NCBI GenBank assembly: GCA_944548615.1 | Contig: OX155972.1 | Coordinates: forward strand, 11,405,161-11,469,160 | DNA: 64,000 nucleotides | Reading direction: 5' to 3' | DNA from: Micropterix aruncella | Lineage: Eukaryota; Arthropoda; Insecta; Lepidoptera; Micropterigidae | Shown: piece after piece, positions 1 to 10,710 of the stretch | How the letters are laid out: each line of letters opens with the position of its first letter | Numbering within the stretch: position 1 is the stretch's first letter | Notes under the pieces: generated by a model | Database searches by the model: none | What the model was told of the DNA's origin: nothing | What the model saw: only the letters and a program-made list of their open reading frames with translations | Program-made: the position numbers and the translations under genes

Positions 1-387
1 TGTCACCGCGTAGCCTAATAATGTAGAATTAGGTCATGCTCACCATAAAAATGCATTGACATCGGAACTGAACCAACGTGTAAAATTTCAAATTCATATA
101 GTAAGAGGAAGTGGTTTAAAGTCAGCTTGCAAGTTTTGACCTAAACAAATATACTAACAAGGTAAATAAAAGCTGGTAATAATGAATGGCATATTCGATT
201 GCTCTGACCTGGTAGGCGAGATCAATATTAACGCCCCATTAATACCACGACTAATTTGACCTTTTTCAAATGCCACGTTTTAAAATGAATGCATCCAGAA
301 ATGGAGTATACGCTGCTGTGAGCTTTAAAATACCTATTTAAATGGTATTGTCATTTTTTCAATTCCATAATATCCAGTAATAACTTA
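1..387. repeat. No gene; fragment of a dispersed lepidopteran-type repeat
   Basis: Positions about 25-110 (AGGTCATGCTCACCATAAAA onward, then the GAACTGAACCAAC stretch) match the reverse complement of about 2085-2155, so this is a second, inverted copy of the repeat at 1868-2320. The rest, up to the start of the retrotransposon remnant at 388, is AT-rich and shows nothing I can name. Confidence 0.5.
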
Positions 388-1200
388 ACTCGAGTTACCA
401 ACATTCGTGATCTAGGCATTACCCTGGATTCCAAACTGCACTTTAACCTTCACATTGATAAGATCGTAGCTAAGGCTTTTAAACAACTCGGGCTGATTCT
501 GCGCATAAGTAAACCTTTCACCAGAGGCAACACCATTAAAATACTCTACAATGCATTTGTTTGTAGTGTCCTAGAATTCGGAAGTGTAGTTTGGAGTCCC
601 CAGTATGCTGTTCACGTAGATAGGATTGAGAGGGTACAAAAGAAATGTTTTACTTATCATTGGATTTTCGGACAGGTAGCCTCTGCACCGACTACGCAGA
701 GAGAGTAACAACACACAAAATGCATTTTCTGTATTCAAGACGAAAATTCTTAGACAGCATTTTCTTATATAAAATTATTCATAACCACATCAACTCTGCA
801 CCCCTTTTGGAAAAAATATTTTTAAAATCCCGCGGTCTTCCTCCTCACGTTCAAAAGATACTTTCTATATTCCTTCTTTTCATTCAAACTACGCGAAAAA
901 TACCTTCTTCAGACGCTCTTGCATGTGTTATAATGAAGTTTTGAACGAAATAGATATATTCTCAGTGTCATTAATTACTTTTAGGAAACAATTGAGTGAT
1001 TTGTTGTTGCATTAGTTTTAGTTAACAGCTAATAATTTAGGTACTCGTACTAAATGAAAATAGTTCGATCCGACTAGAAATTTACATTGTTGTGGCTACA
1101 TTTACAAGTTTTGTTAAAATTAATGGTAATGTAGGTCTATTTGTTTAAGTGTATTTGTTAAAACAATTGTTTATGACTGTTTTTTACCTAAATAAAAAAA
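388..1200 (+). pseudogene. 3' end of a jockey-like non-LTR retrotransposon (RT C-terminus, broken)
   Basis: The frame from 388 reads through the end of a reverse transcriptase: a DLGITLDSKL block, then KAFKQLGLILRISKPF, then the VLEFGSVVWSPQYAVH block, then RIERVQKKC. These are the usual C-terminal landmarks of jockey/I-superfamily ORF2. At about 640 the homology moves to another frame (645-944, with an RRKFLDSIFLYKIIHN motif), so there is at least one frameshift. An AT-rich 3' region with AATAAA-like signals follows to about 1200. The upstream endonuclease and RT core are missing, as expected for a 5'-truncated insertion. The family name is inferred; the element is clearly dead. Confidence 0.8.
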
Positions 1201-1299
1201 TATATAATAAAATAAGCACTTATAAATATTTCGTCAATCAAATCCAAACCAATACAATTAACTAACTATTAATTCGATTTAGATGTGTTACAGATTATT

Positions 1300-1866
1300 A
1301 TTAATATTATGATATTAACCTTATGATGTGATTATTATTATTAATCTTATGACAATGATTTTTTTTTATCTTCTTCTTTTTCTCGAAGTGCCTCTCCATT
1401 ACTGGAGGTTGGCCGTTAGCTCTGAATACTTTTGTCGGTCTTGCGCCATCCGGAAAAGCTGTTTCGTACTGGTGATCCCGGTCCACTCTCTGACATTGCA
1501 CAACCACGATTTTTTCCTCCTTCCACGGCGTCGTTTACCCTCAATTTTGCCAATCAATATTAGTTGAAGCAGCTGATATCTGTCATGCCGCAGCACGTGC
1601 CCCAGATATTTAATCTTGCGCTTTTTGACGGTGTGCAACAATTTTCGGGTCGTACCAGCACGCTGAAGCACTTTTTCGTTGCTAACTTTATGGGTCCAGC
1701 TTATACGGAGCATTCGACGGTAGCACCACATCTCAAAAGCTTCTAGCCGCCGTCTGGTGTCTTCTTTTATGGTCCACGCTTCGCTGCCGTACATAACCAC
1801 TGGCCAGATGTAGCAATGCAGGATTCGAGTTCTAAGTCTTAGATTGATTTTCCGGCAACACAATTG
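1300..1866 (-). pseudogene. 3' end of an RTE-like non-LTR retrotransposon
   Basis: The minus-strand open frame at 1863-1399 carries the typical C-terminus of insect RTE-clade endonuclease-reverse transcriptases: YGSEAWTIKEDTRRRLEAFE, then MWCYRRMLRISWTHKV, KRKIKYLGHVLRHDRY, a basic GKRRRGRRKKSWL segment and REWTGI. The copy is strongly 5'-truncated, since no palm domain is present. On the minus strand the 3' end runs into short ATT/AAT-type repeats (about 1340-1290), the kind of microsatellite tail RTE elements carry. This piece has no stop codon but is only a fragment. Confidence 0.85.
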
Positions 1867-1867
1867 T

Positions 1868-2320
1868 TTTTTTTATCAACCGACTTCAAAAAAAGGAGGA
1901 GATTATCAATTCGGTTGCATCTTTTTTTTATGTCTGTTACCTCAGAACTCTGTCATTTATGAACCGATTTGGATTTTTTTTAATTTGAAATGATATACAT
2001 CCAGATTGGTCCCATTTTTATCAAAATCCTGCTCTGATGATAGGATCCATGAGGAATTGAGATAACTCTCAAATATTATCACATGCAGTTGAAAATTTAC
2101 ATGTTGGTTCAGTTTCGATGACAATGCATTTTTTATGGTAAGCATGACCTGATTCTGCAGCCAAGGTTGGCTCCCGACGAGGGGACTGCTTAACGGTTAA
2201 CAGCACAGACACAAAATTGTGGATACGCATTCAGTTATGATAGCCCGTTCTAAGTCTCACCATGACATGGCTGCTGCACCCAGGGTTGGCTCCCGACGAG
2301 GAGAGTCTTCAACGGTCAAA
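1868..2320. repeat. Dispersed repeat with GACTTCAAAAAAAGGAGGAG and duplicated GGCTCCCGACGAGG blocks
   Basis: Starts with an ACCGACTTCAAAAAAAGG stretch that I associate with a very common lepidopteran interspersed repeat. Two diverged copies of a block containing TTGGCTCCCGACGAGG occur at about 2165-2180 and 2285-2300, suggesting a tandem duplication of about 120 bp. No coding content. An inverted copy of part of it lies at 25-110. Confidence 0.55.
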
Positions 2321-2480
2321 TTTATAATGTCACACTCACACCCACACACTTAATACACTTACACAAACACCCTAAACAAAAGCCTGCTATATACTAGTAA
2401 AATTTTAGCCTCTATAGTTTTGTTAAGAATTTGTCAATTTAATTTCTGTAATTTTATCCAAATCCTTAACCCACTATATA

Positions 2481-2762
2481 ACTTTCCCGGCCCACCAACC
2501 GACCAGGAGGGAAAGTATTTTGAACGCGTTAAAAAAATCGAGATGAAGACAAACTATCCATTTTGAGCCCCCTGAGACGATTAAAATTATTTCCAGATTG
2601 ACGTTTGTTTGTGTCTGTCCATGTGTATTCCTTTACATTAGCACCCAATCGTTTTATCCGATTGAGCTGAAATTTGCATCATTCAGTCATGGCAAGAGTT
2701 GAAAATCTTGTGCTGTTAATCGCTCCACCAAGAGGCGCACTAGTTTAATTCAATCTCGAAAT
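2481..2762. repeat. Partial copy of the 19607-20143 repeat family, with terminal hairpin
   Basis: The segment begins with a foldback: ACTTTCCCGG at 2481 pairs with AGGGAAAGT at 2508-2516. Then comes a GAACGCGTTAAAAAAATCGA stretch and a long part whose order of motifs (ATGAAGA, CCTGAGACGATT, TATTTCCAGA, GATTGAGCTGAAATTTG) matches the reverse complement of 20143-19920. It is therefore an inverted relative of that repeat. No gene. Confidence 0.55.
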
Positions 2763-2770
2763 ATTGAACT

Positions 2771-3290
2771 TGTAACGGCCCTTAAGTACCGTTACTGCGA
2801 TCAACAAATGCAACGATTTCCAGTGAAATACACTGACACAATTCAGCTATTATTTTGACTCGTGCAGCGATGAATCAGCACGATGAAACAATACTTTTAC
2901 TCGGAATATTTCGGATTGCATCACTTCCCGGCCTATATAAACCGGCGAAAAAGCAACCAAAGTGTCATTCCTCGAGTGATCACCTCCCTCAAGGTTGCGA
3001 CGGCATTCTTGGTACCCCTCTCACGAGGTCGCTCAACGAGTCCGGCTCCTTGGTTTCCTTTCCTTACCTTTCCCAGTCGCGAAGCATCAGTCTGCAATCC
3101 CATAGACTTGAGCCGTGCCCAGTACAAGATAATAGGAGTACAAATACAATCCTCATCCATAACCTCTCATAACTCCAGCCTCTCAACACCCTCGCGTCCA
3201 TATTACCTAATCGCGCGTCGTAACAAATCTGGCAATTCTAATCTCAATAAAAACAAAATTTACTTCTAATTGGGGCGCCTCACACTTTGA
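2771..3290 (+). repeat. Possible solo LTR or LTR plus leader of a retrotransposon
   Basis: The segment has LTR-like organisation: a TGTAACGG start whose first 25 bp fold back (GTAACGG/CCGTTAC), a TATA box in GGCCTATATAAACCGGCG at about 2929, and an AATAAA signal at about 3245. A GGGGCGCC motif near 3272 could belong to the LTR end or primer-site region. I found no matching second LTR or target duplication, so this is tentative. The ORFs across it (2855-3269) are not recognisable proteins. 3291-3629 holds an A-run and AT-rich sequence with no gene. Confidence 0.3.
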
Positions 3291-3629
3291 CATTTACGCG
3301 CCTTCAAATCACAAAAAAAAAAAAAAAAATATTGCCAGTCGCGAAAAATCTCCAGTAAAACCGCTCTTACTGTCCGAGAGATACCTCCCAGGCGCTCGAA
3401 GCCTGGTCGGAGAGGATTACGCGCCCTTGATACCACCACCTCACACCGAACAAATTGGAGTCTAGTGAGGGGTCGTTCCTCACAAACTTAAAGACTTGAA
3501 ATTTGGTACACAGATAATTTGTTGGCCCAAAATCACATTGTCAAGGGCGTCATAGTTTATAATATTCATGTTACGGCATTTAATAATATTGTGCTTTTAT
3601 TTGAATAAATAAAGAAATAAAATACTCAC

Positions 3630-3795
3630 CGGTGGGTTTCCTCCTTGGTGAATTATGAGGGGTGCTAGTCGAGGATTGGGAGTGCGAAGTGTCTGATGCT
3701 CTGGAGTCTCTTCCACCAACTTCTGCCCAGACTCCTGCCGTGCTGAGACCTCCGCCCAGGACGCGTTCTCGACTGCGGCTGCGTGCCCATCGACT
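3630..3795 (-). CDS. Unnamed minus-strand gene, internal coding exon 4
   Basis: On the minus strand the block is bounded by an acceptor (GATGTAATACAG before 3795) and a perfect donor (G|GTGAGTATTT after 3630). It is 166 nt long. Read in phase 0 from exon 3 it is fully open and encodes SRWARSRSRERVLGGG, then a Ser/Thr-rich run with DSRASDTSHSQSSTSTPHN and SPRRKPT, leaving one base for the next exon. RxxS-type motifs are frequent, as in disordered regulatory tails of signalling or cytoskeletal proteins; that is only a composition argument. One other frame is open, but only this one joins exon 3. I found no further exon to the left within the window. Confidence 0.65.
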
Positions 3796-3856
3796 CTGTA
3801 TTACATCAAAGAATAAACTACTAAGTTCTCTTCATCACTGAACATTATGACTTATG

Positions 3857-4605
3857 GGTAGCGAACAGTTTCATGCAGCTTGGGCCATACGATCTATTGT
3901 TCTTTTCGGATCGGGGTCCAACTCACGATTTAACTCCTATTCAGAAGTCTCCTCGTGTGGAAGGCTACCCCGGGTAAGACTCTCGCGCCTCCTGAGAAGC
4001 GGGAGTCCAACCGATCCACCAGCCGTGAGGCCTGCTTAGCGGCTGGTGGATCGGTTTCTCCTGGAGGATTGCCTCTTGGAGCTACTGGACGGTCTGCGCA
4101 CCGTTCGGCGACGCCAATCAATTGTGCTTATTTATTGAAGGAATCTGAAGACTATAAAAATATACTGTCTTCTAAGCAGCGGGGGTGGATGGTTACCTGT
4201 TTTTATGCCATTCTTGAAACGACCTATCGGCCACCCGATCCCGAGTGGTATGACGGGCAAAGGACGCCAAGGTCTGCGATAAATTCTTATTGAATTACCG
4301 CGGTAGAGTCCGCGTAAGCGACTTACATAGGTCCCGTAACCAGTCGGGAGGAAGGAGGTCTCCTGCTGGTTAATTACAAACGGAGATATCCTTCCAAAGC
4401 TGGTAGAAAGGGGGCGAGGCTGCCCGCTGAGTACCTGTGCTTCGCCGTAAGATGTTGGCCTCTGTCGGGCATGTTGACCTAGCTAGACAGTCGATTTGTA
4501 TTATCTCTAAACCATCTACGCTCACCTCTCGGGAGATAGTACGATCACTATCGTTAAAACTTCCTGAGGTGACGGGTTCGCCCGTTGTAGTTGACAAATC
4601 TAACT
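3857..4605 (+). mobile_element. GC-rich 3'-hairpin retroposon, copy a (A-type head)
   Basis: Full-length-looking copy of the unidentified family. It starts GGTAGCGAACAGTTTCATGC, carries the A-type head (CTCCTCGTGTGG, GGCTACCCCGGGTAAGACTC), the shared body (GCAGCGGGGGTGGATG, GGGCAAAGGACGCC), and ends with TTCCTGAGGTGACGGG followed by the stem-loop ACGGG-TTCG-CCCGT and GTAGTTGACA. Diverged flanking direct repeats, CTGAACATTATGACTTATGG (from 3838) and CTGAACGTTATGACATTTTG (from 4606), look like an old target-site duplication. Open frames inside are not conserved between copies, so it is not a protein gene. It lies in the intron between exons 4 and 3 of the minus-strand gene. Confidence 0.7.
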
Positions 4606-4629
4606 CTGAACGTTATGACATTTTGGGGA

Positions 4630-5270
4630 TCCAATGGGCCCTTTGTAAATGAGCTCTAATGACCCATTGGGTTTAGGGTCGGCCCAACACACGGGTCAGC
4701 ACCCATTCGGTAGCCTCCAAATAGAAGTTTGAGCCCGGGTAGGACTCTGCCCTAAGGGAAAGTTTCCCGTAATCGTTCTTCGGGCCCTCTTATACGGTTT
4801 GCGTCTAGGAGCACCGTGCGGCGTCAGCCGGCGTCGGAGGAGTCTGGAAACGGCTTTGTTTCCTATAGTGCATGGGTGGTTGAGTTGTTAACCTTATGAC
4901 AGCCTCTCTTGAGTCTGGCAATGGACGCGCGCCGTGGTCCGCATTAGATTCGGTAGATACCGTATCACCGCTAACATAAGGAAGAGGACCACGCAAGAGA
5001 CCTCGAGCCCGTAACCATTCGGGAAGACTGAGGCATCCTTATGGTTAAATCCAGACGGAGATATCCCGCCAAAACTGAGACCAACGCCTCTGACGTTGCG
5101 TTGTTGCCCGTCAGAGGCGTTGGCCTCTGACGGGCATGTTGGCTTTGCTGGACGGTAGGTTTGTATCGTCCCCAATTCTTCCACGCTCACCTCACAGGAT
5201 ACAGAACGATCATTATCGTTAAAACTTCCTTGGGTTACTAGTTCGCCCGTTGTAGTCGACACCTCCAAGT
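4630..5270 (+). mobile_element. GC-rich 3'-hairpin retroposon, copy b (B-type head)
   Basis: Directly follows copy a, in the same orientation. It has the other head type: AATGGGCCC, then a CCCATTGGGTTTAGGGTCGG block, CACGGGTCAGCACCCATTC, and GCACCGTGCGGCG. The body and 3' end are shared with copy a, including the terminal GTTCGCCCGT stem side and GTAGTCGACA. It ends beside a third version of the flanking repeat, GAACATTTTGACATCAGG at 5271, so copies a and b are separated and flanked by three relatives of one target sequence. Confidence 0.65.
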
Positions 5271-5332
5271 GAACATTTTGACATCAGGATATTGTTGTTC
5301 TATTTTTGACCCGGTAGTAAGTTCAATGTTAC

Positions 5333-5489
5333 CTTCAGGGCAGAGAAGAAGTTGTGCGTTTTGTGTGCGACAGCTGAGCAGGCCGATTGCTGTGGAGAAT
5401 GCTGTTGATGTGACTGGGCTCTATGTTGAGATGCGGACTTAACCCTTCGCTGCTGTAGGCCACCAGGGGACTCCTCAAATGCAGTACCA
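5333..5489 (-). CDS. Unnamed minus-strand gene, internal coding exon 3
   Basis: Bounded by acceptor TTAATTCTCAG and donor CTGAAG|GTAAC on the minus strand; 157 nt. It takes two bases from exon 2 (AA+T gives Asn) and ends in phase 0. The translation begins GTAFEESPGGLQQRRV, is Gln/Ser/His-rich (KSASQHRAQSHQQHSPQQSA) and ends with AHKTHNFFSALK, directly before the SRWARSRSRER start of exon 4. A second frame is also open across the exon until a TGA five bases before the donor (see findings). No domain is recognised. Confidence 0.65.
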
Positions 5490-5650
5490 CTGAGAATTAA
5501 TATAATCATAATAAAAGCATCAGCATAAATTAAGTACGGACTAATAACATTACATTGTATAAATTTGTATTTCGACTAATTAAAATTAATGAGATATTAC
5601 ATCACGAACAAGAGATTACTACAAAAAGAGGTAATTTCGGTCACCTATAT

Positions 5651-5830
5651 AGTTACAGCTCTGTGGCATAGTGGTTAGGTCGCCTAATCTTACAATGTAA
5701 GGTTCCGGACCTTATTAAATTATCTTTGGTTCCGGATTGATTCCCGGTAGATTCCCGGCTAACTAACCATTTTCCGTTGGGGTAAAATTAACGGAATCGC
5801 ATTTTAATTCTGTCGATCGAGTGCAATAAT
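5651..5830 (+). mobile_element. tRNA-derived SINE-like head
   Basis: CTCTGTGGCATAGTGGTTAG fits a Pol III box A (TGGCATAGTGG). Downstream GGTTCCGGATTGATTCCCGG resembles a degenerate box B. The region between does not fold as a tRNA cloverleaf by eye, so I read it as a tRNA-derived SINE and not a tRNA gene. The 3' boundary is uncertain. Confidence 0.5.
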
Positions 5831-6015
5831 AAGACACATATTTACCCACATGCTACACGCACACACACACACATGTAAACACTTCATATTGAGTTGATTG
5901 TAAGAGATTGTCATATGATAATACCCTACTTTTCGAAGAGTGGTTTTTAATTGGCTGCTAAATAAATCTAGGAAAGACTGCGAGGCATTATTAAAATCTC
6001 TTGAATGAACATATT

Positions 6016-7060
<1,045 letters not shown>

Positions 7061-7143
7061 TAAAAAATAGAGATAATTTAAATCAAATAAAAAAAATATT
7101 AAAAAATGTGTTTGGATCGTGATCGAAAAAAATATTAAAAAAG

Positions 7144-7757
7144 TGATCGTTCTGTCTCCCGTGAGGTGAACGTAGAAGACTTAAGTCGAAACAGTCCACT
7201 ATCTAGATACGTCTACTCGCTCGTAAGAAGACACTCCTCACCGCGAGACACCGAAAAATGTGCACCCAGCCGGCCGATCTCGCGCTCTTACTACCAGTTT
7301 CGGCCGGATTTCTCGGCCTCCCGACTGGTTAAGCGTTCGAGGTTGCTTACACGGTTCTCCAACTTATGTTAGCGGCGATTCGGTACTAACCGAATCTATC
7401 GCAGACCACGGCATCCATTGCCCGGCTCTCACACTGGATCGGGTATCTGATTGGTCTTTTCAAGAGCGGCTGTCATAAGGTTAACAACCACCCCCGCTGT
7501 ATAGAAAACAAAGCCGTCTCCAGACCCCCCGGTTATCTGTCGTAGTAGACAAACGATTTGTATCATGTCGCTCGGTACGCAAACCGTCCAGGATCGCCCG
7601 AAGATTGACTCCTAGGGGAGACTGGCCCGCAGGCCAGCATCCTACCCTGGCTCTCCCTTCTGCGTGGAGGTCGCCGGATGGGTGTTTACCCGTAAGTGTG
7701 ACTGACCCTGAACGAATGGGTCTTCGTGGCCAACTCAAACAGGGCCCATTAGCTAAT
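7144..7757 (-). mobile_element. GC-rich 3'-hairpin retroposon, copy c (B-type, minus, 3' end missing)
   Basis: Reverse-oriented body from GATCGTTCTGTCTCCCGTGA to the B-type head near 7745 (AGGGCCCATTAGCT). The terminal stem-loop expected just left of 7144 is absent; AT-rich sequence with two AAAAATATTAAAAAA stretches takes its place. So this copy is broken at its 3' end. Confidence 0.6.
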
Positions 7758-7781
7758 AAACATACCCTAGTTACTCTTAAA

Positions 7782-8098
7782 AGTGGTAGTGAATGGTTTC
7801 GTGCCGCTTGGGCCATAAGATCCACTGTGTTTTAGGGTCGACCTAACTCACGATTTAGCTCCTATTCAGGAGCCTCCTCGTGTGAGGGACTACCCCGGGA
7901 AGGTCTCTCGCGTCCCAGGCCTCACACATTGTGGATCAATTTCCCCTGGGGGAAGGCCCTCCGGCACTACTGTGGGAGTCCTTCCCGAGGTAGTCCCTCA
8001 CACGGGAAGGCTACTGAATAGGAGCTGAATCTTGAATCGGGCCAACCCGAGAACACTTTGGATATTATGGCCCAAGCTGCACGATTCCGTTCGCTACC
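7782..8098. mobile_element. Two A-type retroposon heads joined head-to-head (copy d)
   Basis: From 7784 the A-type head runs forward (GAATGGTTTCGTGCCGCTTG, GGGACTACCCCGGGAAGG). From about 7985 to 8098 the same head runs in reverse (GAGGTAGTCCCTCACACG to TCCGTTCGCTACC). The result is an imperfect palindrome of about 300 bp, as expected from a 5'-inversion event or from two opposed insertions. Confidence 0.55.
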
Positions 8099-8103
8099 AA
8101 AAC

Positions 8104-8144
8104 GTTGGTGCACTATCTGCCAGCAAATAGGATAGTGCACCAAC
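8104..8144. repeat. Perfect 14-bp inverted repeat
   Basis: GTTGGTGCACTATC (8104-8117) and GATAGTGCACCAAC (8131-8144) are exact reverse complements around a 13-nt loop. It sits between the two retroposon clusters. The sequence from 8145 to 8349 contains a CATCATCATCATC run and no gene. Confidence 0.8.
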
Positions 8145-8349
8145 TGCCCAGTTCCGCCGGAGGTATGCCACCGAATCCGCAATCTTCTGATACCAACTGC
8201 CTGCGACTGCAGGATTAGAGCCGTGTAGGATGCTCACAGCTGCCCTGATGGGGAAAGCCCCTCTAAGAGGAAGCTAACAGGCCTGATGGATACGTCCTTA
8301 TACCGTCACCATCATCATCATCCATTGTAAATCATCTAGCAGTGAGCTC

Positions 8350-9014
8350 TTCTTGAGGTGTCGACTACAACGGGCGAGCCCGTCACCACAGGGAGTTTTA
8401 ACGATTAGTCGTTCTATCTCCCTGGAGTGAGCGTAGAAGACTTTGGACAAAACAATCCGACGTCTAGCTACGCCACAACCCGCAAGAGACCAACGCCTTA
8501 CCGCGAGATAGCCAGGAATGCTACCTGGCGGGCGACACTCGCGCCCTTGCTACCAATTGTGACCAGATTTCTCCGGTCTCTCGATTGGTTCCGAGTTCGA
8601 GGTCGCTTGCGCGGTCCTCTCCCTTACGAAGCGGTGAAACGGAGAATACCGAATCTATCGCGGACCATGGCGTCCTTTGCCCGCCTCTTACCCGGGATCG
8701 GATGGCCAATGGTCATTTCAAGAGCAGTCGCCGTAAGGTACGCAACCACCCCCGCTCTATAGGAAACAATACAGCTTCCAGACTCCCCCGACTGTTAGTC
8801 GGAGTGCACAATCGATTGGCTTGCGCCGCACGGTGCGCAGACCGTCCAGGAGCGCCAGAGGTTTGATTCCCAGGGGAAACTGACCAGGGCCAGAGTCCTA
8901 CCCAGGTTCGCACCCCGTGCGTGGAGGCCGTCGGATGGGTGTTGACCCGTGAGTGTGACCGACCCTGAACACATGGGCCTTCGTGGCCAACTCATCATGG
9001 GCCCGTTAGCTCCC
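8350..9014 (-). mobile_element. GC-rich 3'-hairpin retroposon, copy e (B-type, minus)
   Basis: Starts on the plus strand with the reversed 3' end (GTCGACTACAACGGGCGAGC) and runs to the B-type head near 9000 (CAACTCATCATGGGCCCG). All family landmarks are present in reverse order. Immediately to the right the same sequence restarts in the plus direction. Confidence 0.65.
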
Positions 9015-9475
9015 TGACTAACAGTCGGGGGAGTCTGGAAGCTGTACTGTTTCCTATAGAGCAGGGGTGGTTGCGGACCTTACAGCGACTGCTCTTGAAA
9101 TGACCATCGGCCATCCGATCCTGGGTGAAGAGCCGGGCAAAGGACGCCGTGGTCCGCGATAGATTCGGTATACACCGTTTCACCGCTTCGTAAGGGAGAG
9201 GACCGCGCAAGCGACCTCGAACTCGGAACCAATCGAGAGACCGGAAAAATCTGGTCACAATTGGAAGTAAGGGCGCGAGTGTCGGCCCGCCAGGTAACAT
9301 TACTGGCTATCTCGCGGTTAAGGCGTTGTTCTCTTACGGGTTGTGGCGTAGCTAGATGGTGGACTGTTTTGTCCCAAGTCTTCTACGCTCACTTCAGGGA
9401 GATAGAACGACTAATCGTTAAAACTTCCTGTGGCCAACTCAGCAAGGGCCCATTAACTCCCTCTTGCAGTCAGCT
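9015..9475. mobile_element. GC-rich retroposon, copy f: plus-strand body fused to an inverted head
   Basis: CTGACTAACAGTCGGGGGAG opens a plus-oriented body that runs to ATCGTTAAAACTTCCTG at about 9435. There, instead of the usual GTGACGGG stem-loop, it joins TGGCCAACTCAGCAAGGGCC, the reversed B-type head. With copy e it forms an inverted pair of about 1.1 kb. Flanks AGCAGTGAGCTCTTC (8339) and TGCAGTCAGCTATC (9466) are similar and might be an old target duplication. Confidence 0.5.
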
Positions 9476-9488
9476 ATCAGATACTCAC

Positions 9489-9657
9489 TTTTGTTGCTGA
9501 AGCAGGGTGGATAGTTCAGAGGCAGACTTGCTGAGCCTGTTGTTGAGAGTCGCCTCCTGGCCATCGTCAGCCGGTCGCACGTCTCCATCGCCGTCACATT
9601 CGCAGGTGGAGCGGTTGCTAGCGCCACCCACCAGAGCCGCAATGCGGCGAGCTCGCT
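9489..9657 (-). CDS. Unnamed minus-strand gene, internal coding exon 2
   Basis: Acceptor TTTCGTTTGCAG with a good pyrimidine tract and donor AAAA|GTGAGTAT flank 169 nt. Joined to exon 1 (A+AG gives Lys) it reads KRARRIAALVGGASNRS, then an acidic CECDGDGDVRPADDGQEAT stretch, then RLSKSASELSTLLQQQ. Two bases are left for exon 3, which matches. The codon choice is GC-rich relative to the surrounding intron. No known domain is seen. The frame ending SNK is also open (see findings). Confidence 0.68.
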
Positions 9658-10662
9658 CTGCAAACGAAACAAGATACACACCTCAAGGGAATGGTCCACA
9701 GATTTCATCACCGTTAGGAGAGCAGTGGGTGGCGATAGGGGAGGAAGAGGGAGGCAGTTCAAGCGTCACGTGCCTTGAGTAGTAATATTATGCCCTTACC
9801 TATGAAGTTACCGATTCTCAATACCGGCTACATTGAACTCTAACATCCAGCGTTCATTTTATAAATCCAAATTCAACTACTGAAGTTCTGTTTCAATCAG
9901 TTATTCTCAATCTCAAAGTCAAACTTTCCATTCATGCTTTTTTACAATATTGAAGAATATTTTTTTATGCGCTTTAGGCTGTTTAGCTATTAGTTGATTC
10001 TTAAAACAGTAACATTTCCAAATTTTGTTGGCAATTAATTAGTGGATCATTTTACAAATTTTGTTGTCAGTTTTATTTTGCTTTTTATTTGTTTTGTTAA
10101 GGCGATACCAGGGAACGCCTATTATGAAGAATTTTAGTTTTATGAGTTTTTTGAAAAATATAAGCATTTATTTAAAAAAGTTTCTAAGTGAATCCCTCGA
10201 TAAAGAACCAATTTAAAATTTGGACCCAAAAAAGTTGCTCATTGCCTTCGACATTAAGGCATTAAACTGACTTCGAAAACTTTCAGGCGTGATTACTCCT
10301 ACAATGTAAGCTGTGAGTGTGTTTTATTATAATTTCATTATATTGTCTGGTTAATTCTCTAGGGCGGCACTTAGCCCCATTTTTTATTTAGGCCCTAAAT
10401 TATTAACAATTAATTAAAACGTGAGAGCGCTCTGAGAGTTTCGCTAAATATGCTTTACCATTAACACCCTCATACTACCACTGCGTAAAGATAGCTGTTA
10501 TTCTGTGCTAGCGCTGCGATAGAACGTTTAGTATGCGCTAGGTCGCCGGCGCAACGGCTACGGCTACCGTAGTGACGGCTACGCTTTTTAAGACATGGCT
10601 TGTCATTATGGCTACGCGCGAAATAAACAAATACAACAGAAGTAGTAAAAAAAAATACTCAC
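9658..10662. other. Intron 1 of the unnamed minus-strand gene
   Basis: AT-rich sequence between exons 1 and 2. I see no repeat family or ORF that I can name here, apart from short A/T runs. Confidence 0.5.
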
Positions 10663-10693
10663 TGGATCCGGGGGAATGTTTCTTAGACGACAT
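10663..10693 (-). CDS. Unnamed minus-strand gene, first coding exon
   Basis: The donor GGATCCA|GTGAGTATTTT ends a GC-rich exon. From the ATG at 10693 it encodes MSSKKHSPGS plus one base, which joins exon 2 in phase. A second ATG lies 17 nt upstream at 10710 in another frame (MSPEQPCRLR), also open to the donor. I chose 10693 because only this frame continues through exons 2, 3 and 4. The 5' UTR should lie to the right (10711-about 10930), a GC-richer stretch with GGTGACGTAAAG on the minus strand; no TATA box is obvious. The protein is unidentified and its N-terminus is basic with no signal peptide. Confidence 0.6.
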
Positions 10694-10710
10694 GGCTGCT
10701 CCGGGCTCAT

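Noticed and set aside
4370..5268. Minus-strand ORFs beginning VSTTTGEPVT
   Set aside because: Antisense to the 3' stem-loop of the retroposon; the repeated peptide is only the translated repeat end.
5651..5725. Possible tRNA gene
   Set aside because: Box A is good, but the acceptor and anticodon stems do not form; better explained as a tRNA-derived SINE.
8427..9300. Recurrent ORFs containing RVRGRLRGPLPYEAVKR in several retroposon copies
   Set aside because: Similarity follows nucleotide homology of the repeat, lies antisense to its retroposition direction, and frames break in other copies; not a conserved protein.
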